Below, piece by piece: positions 62,901 to 64,000 of a stretch of DNA of 64,000 nt (positions are counted from its first letter, which is position 1; each line of letters opens with the position of its first letter). Source of the DNA: Cellulosimicrobium cellulans (GTDB taxonomy: Bacteria > Actinomycetota > Actinomycetes > Actinomycetales > Cellulomonadaceae); NCBI RefSeq assembly GCF_024124905.1, contig NZ_JAMXST010000001.1, positions 682,001 to 746,000 on the forward strand, written 5' to 3'. The notes below the pieces were generated by a model, which worked only from the letters and a program-made list of their open reading frames with translations, had not been told where the DNA came from and ran no database searches. The position numbers were made by a program, and so were the translations under genes.

Positions 62901-63055
62901 CCCGGCGGTCGTCCGCCGTCGAGCAGGAGCGCGAGGTCCGGGTCCGCGAGCAGGCCCGCCGAGCGCGAGATGTCGGCGAAGCCGATGCGCGCGAGGCGCC
63001 CCGTGAGCGACGGCCGGCGGGAACCGCCGGACCGGCCCGACGTCGTCGCGCTCAC
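59912..63055 (-). CDS. glnE: Glutamine synthetase adenylyltransferase/deadenylylase
   Basis: Adds AMP to, and removes it from, the Tyr of GlnA. 1047 residues, two nucleotidyltransferase domains: the N-terminal one has YISDVDVVYVVEP and the C-terminal one GSDADVMFVHDP (metal-binding DxD), each followed by helical GlnE and GlnD-UR-type domains (VEDHVPAAEADRQLKLGKGG; ESERLPRGVEASRHLKLGRG). The start is GTG 63055, overlapping the second GS stop by 4 bp. In mycobacteria glnE and glnA2 are arranged in the same way. Confidence 0.95.
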   Translation of the reverse strand: MSATTSGRSGGSRRPSLTGRLARIGFADISRSAGLLADPDLALLLDGGRPPGADGETEEPASAVDDELLAAFGGAADPDLALLQVVRLAGALRPDVEERSPLADLARRTLRPGEARDRLLAVLGASVALGDDVVRRPALLEILADPTPGTGVDARDVRAELLRAAGADPDAAVPVADQPGPERVDALRRAYRERILRIAATDLTVPDPLTRMPAVGAALADLAAAALEGALAIARAELDDHGAGVRLAVIGMGKCGARELNYISDVDVVYVVEPAEGHDEAYATTVGARLATSLARVCWGTSGEPALWQVDAALRPEGKQGPLVRTLASHVAYYERWAKTWEFQALLKARTVAGDRDLGRAYEEAIAPFVWSAAGRENFVEDSQAMRRRVEDHVPAAEADRQLKLGKGGLRDVEFTVQLLQLVHGRSDESIRSRGTLTALAELAAAGYVGREHAARLGVCYRFLRSLEHRIQLYRLRRTHLVPTAEDELRRLARSLGMRAEGAEGLTERWRATRREVRGLHEEIFYRPLLPAVAQLSPDEVSLAPEAAKARFAAIGYRDPAGAMRHVTALTEGVSRRAAIQRQLLPVMLGWFAEGADPDAGLLAFRTLSETLGATHWYLKLLRDSGSAAQRLAHLLSNSRYMADALARSPESVRWLADDADLAPRGIQRLTAETDAILTRADEVEPATVSLRAVRRRELARTGAAELLGVVDAVDAARSISDAADVVLAGALRIAEFVARGELGYDAQDPGSAPARLLVVAMGRLGGREMGYGSDADVMFVHDPRPGVQSSDAQAYALAVATRLRQLLSAVGPEPALPVDADLRPEGRNGPLVRSLASYAEYYERWSSVWEAQALLRARPVAGDLDGLGAELTHVVDGRRYPQGGLDVAEVREVRRIKARVESERLPRGVEASRHLKLGRGGVSDVEWTVQLLQLQHAHDVAGLRTTSTVDALEAAVTAGLVEADDAAVLGEAWHLASRLRSALVLWSGRTTGTTVDVLPHDRFALTGLARVLDLPDVDTGAELEEHFLRTARRARTVMERVFYGED

Positions 63056-64000
63056 AGGACCTGGAGGAACCGCTTCAGCTCGAACGGCGTGACCTGCGCG
63101 CGGTAGCCGTCCCACTCCTGACGCTTGTTGCGCAGCACGAAGTCGAAGACGTGCTCGCCCAGCGTCTCCGCCACGAGCTCTGACCTCTCCATGACCGCGA
63201 TGGCCTCGTCGAGGGACTGCGGGAGCGGCTTGATGCCCAGGGCACGACGCTCGGCGTCGGTGAGCTCCCAGACGTCGTCCTCGGTCTCCTCGGGCAGCTC
63301 GTAGCCCTCCTCGATGCCCTTGAGACCGGCGGCGAGCATGACGGCGAACGCGAGGTACGGGTTGGTGGCCGAGTCGAGCGCACGGTACTCGACGCGGCTC
63401 GAGTTGCCCTTGCCGGGCTTGTACATCGGCACGCGCACGAGCGCGGAGCGGTTGTTGTGGCCCCAGCACACGTAGCTCGGCGCCTCGGCTCCGCCCCACA
63501 GGCGCTTGTACGAGTTCACGTACTGGTTGGTGATCGCGGTGATCTCCGCCGCGTGGACCAGGAGCCCCGCGATGAACTGGCGCGCCGTCTTGGACAGCTC
63601 GAACTGGGCGCCGGGCTCGTGGAACGCGTTGCGGTCGCCCTCGAAGAGCGACAGGTGCGTGTGCATGCCGGAGCCGGGGTGCTCGGCCATCGGCTTGGGC
63701 ATGAACGACGCGAACACGCCCTGCTCGAGCGCGACCTCCTTGACGACCGTCCGGAACGTCATGAGGTTGTCCGCCGTGGTGAGGGCGTCGGCGTAGCGCA
63801 GGTCGATCTCGTTCTGGCCGGGCCCCGCCTCGTGGTGGGAGAACTCGACCGAGATGCCCATGGACTCGAGCATCGTGATCGCGGCGCGGCGGAAGTCGTG
63901 CGTCGATCCCCGCGCGAGGTGGTCGAAGTACCCGCCCTGGTCGACGGGCACGAGGCCGTGCTCGGCGTCGGCGGGCTGGTTGAACAGGTAGAACTCGACC
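63052..64000 (-). CDS. glnA2: Glutamine synthetase type I, GlnA2-like (5' end outside window)
   Basis: C-terminal ~315 residues of a second glutamine synthetase; it is open to the window edge. HHEAGPGQNEIDLRYADAL, HPGSGMHTHLSLF and NRSALVRVP are active-site segments; VEYRALDSATNPYLAF follows. At the position of the adenylylation loop (KDLYELP in the other GS) it reads DDVWELT, with Trp for Tyr, so it should not respond to GlnE. Coupled to glnE. Confidence 0.93.
   Translation of the reverse strand, partial: VEFYLFNQPADAEHGLVPVDQGGYFDHLARGSTHDFRRAAITMLESMGISVEFSHHEAGPGQNEIDLRYADALTTADNLMTFRTVVKEVALEQGVFASFMPKPMAEHPGSGMHTHLSLFEGDRNAFHEPGAQFELSKTARQFIAGLLVHAAEITAITNQYVNSYKRLWGGAEAPSYVCWGHNNRSALVRVPMYKPGKGNSSRVEYRALDSATNPYLAFAVMLAAGLKGIEEGYELPEETEDDVWELTDAERRALGIKPLPQSLDEAIAVMERSELVAETLGEHVFDFVLRNKRQEWDGYRAQVTPFELKRFLQVL

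Noticed and set aside
1-64000. tRNA, rRNA, CRISPR, IS elements or prophage
   Set aside because: No clover-leaf, spaced direct-repeat array, transposase, integrase or phage structural gene was seen in reading both strands; small RNAs without strong structure could be missed.

Overview
This is a very GC-rich chromosomal segment (third codon positions almost all G or C) from an aerobic actinobacterium. The actinobacterial bc1-aa3 respiratory chain, the SucB-type E2, the GlnR-type box before glnA, an adenylylation-controlled GlnA/GlnE pair, DUF3043 and DUF4191 proteins and a secreted GH19 chitinase suggest Micrococcales, perhaps a Cellulomonas/Cellulosimicrobium relative; the genus cannot be fixed by eye. 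I see no tRNA, rRNA, CRISPR array, transposase, integrase or phage gene.

Layout. 1-8.1 kb: end of a ROK glucokinase, long-chain acyl-CoA synthetase, NYN-domain protein, DEDDh exonuclease/GIY-YIG fusion, Lrp-type ligand-binding protein, trpD and a receiver-like protein. 8.4-17 kb: ctaE-qcrCAB (+), sodA with a striking perfect palindrome, then ctaC-ctaD-ctaF (-). 17.4-22.4 kb: a NifS-like protein without the PLP lysine, a TusA-like protein, ErpA, a VOC protein, a divergent glycerate kinase and nadA. 22.4-32.4 kb: small enzymes, M20 dipeptidase, MFS/TetR pair, DUF3043 protein, aldo/keto reductase, YczE-like/MocR pair. 32.5-41.2 kb: pyrD group, pepA, lpd-sucB, TIGR01777 protein. 41.3-47.6 kb: pseudokinase, Gfo/Idh-type oxidoreductase, secreted HNH protein, MMPL exporter and MarR. 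47.6-54 kb: lipB, MFS, lipA, DUF4191, RDD, glnA. 54-64 kb: HTH orphan, chitinase, Baeyer-Villiger-type monooxygenase, SLC13 permease, NADP-binding reductase, glnE and the 3' part of a second glutamine synthetase.

The backbone order (fadD15, exonuclease, trpD, ctaE-qcrCAB, ctaC, erpA, glycerate kinase, DUF3043, pepA, sucB, TIGR01777, lipB, lipA, DUF4191, glnA, glnE, glnA2) follows, from memory, the Mycobacterium tuberculosis Rv2187-Rv2222c region. The remaining genes look like lineage insertions between conserved blocks. Functional themes are respiration, sulfur/Fe-S/lipoate supply (ErpA, NadA, LipA, LipB and the lipoylated E2), and nitrogen assimilation (GlnR box, GlnA, GlnE, second GS).

Regulation visible by eye. 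About seventeen genes have a TANNNT-like -10 element ending 6-7 nt before the start codon, the signature of leaderless mRNAs; this also decides several start codons. Many gene ends carry long perfect inverted repeats, mostly without a T tract.
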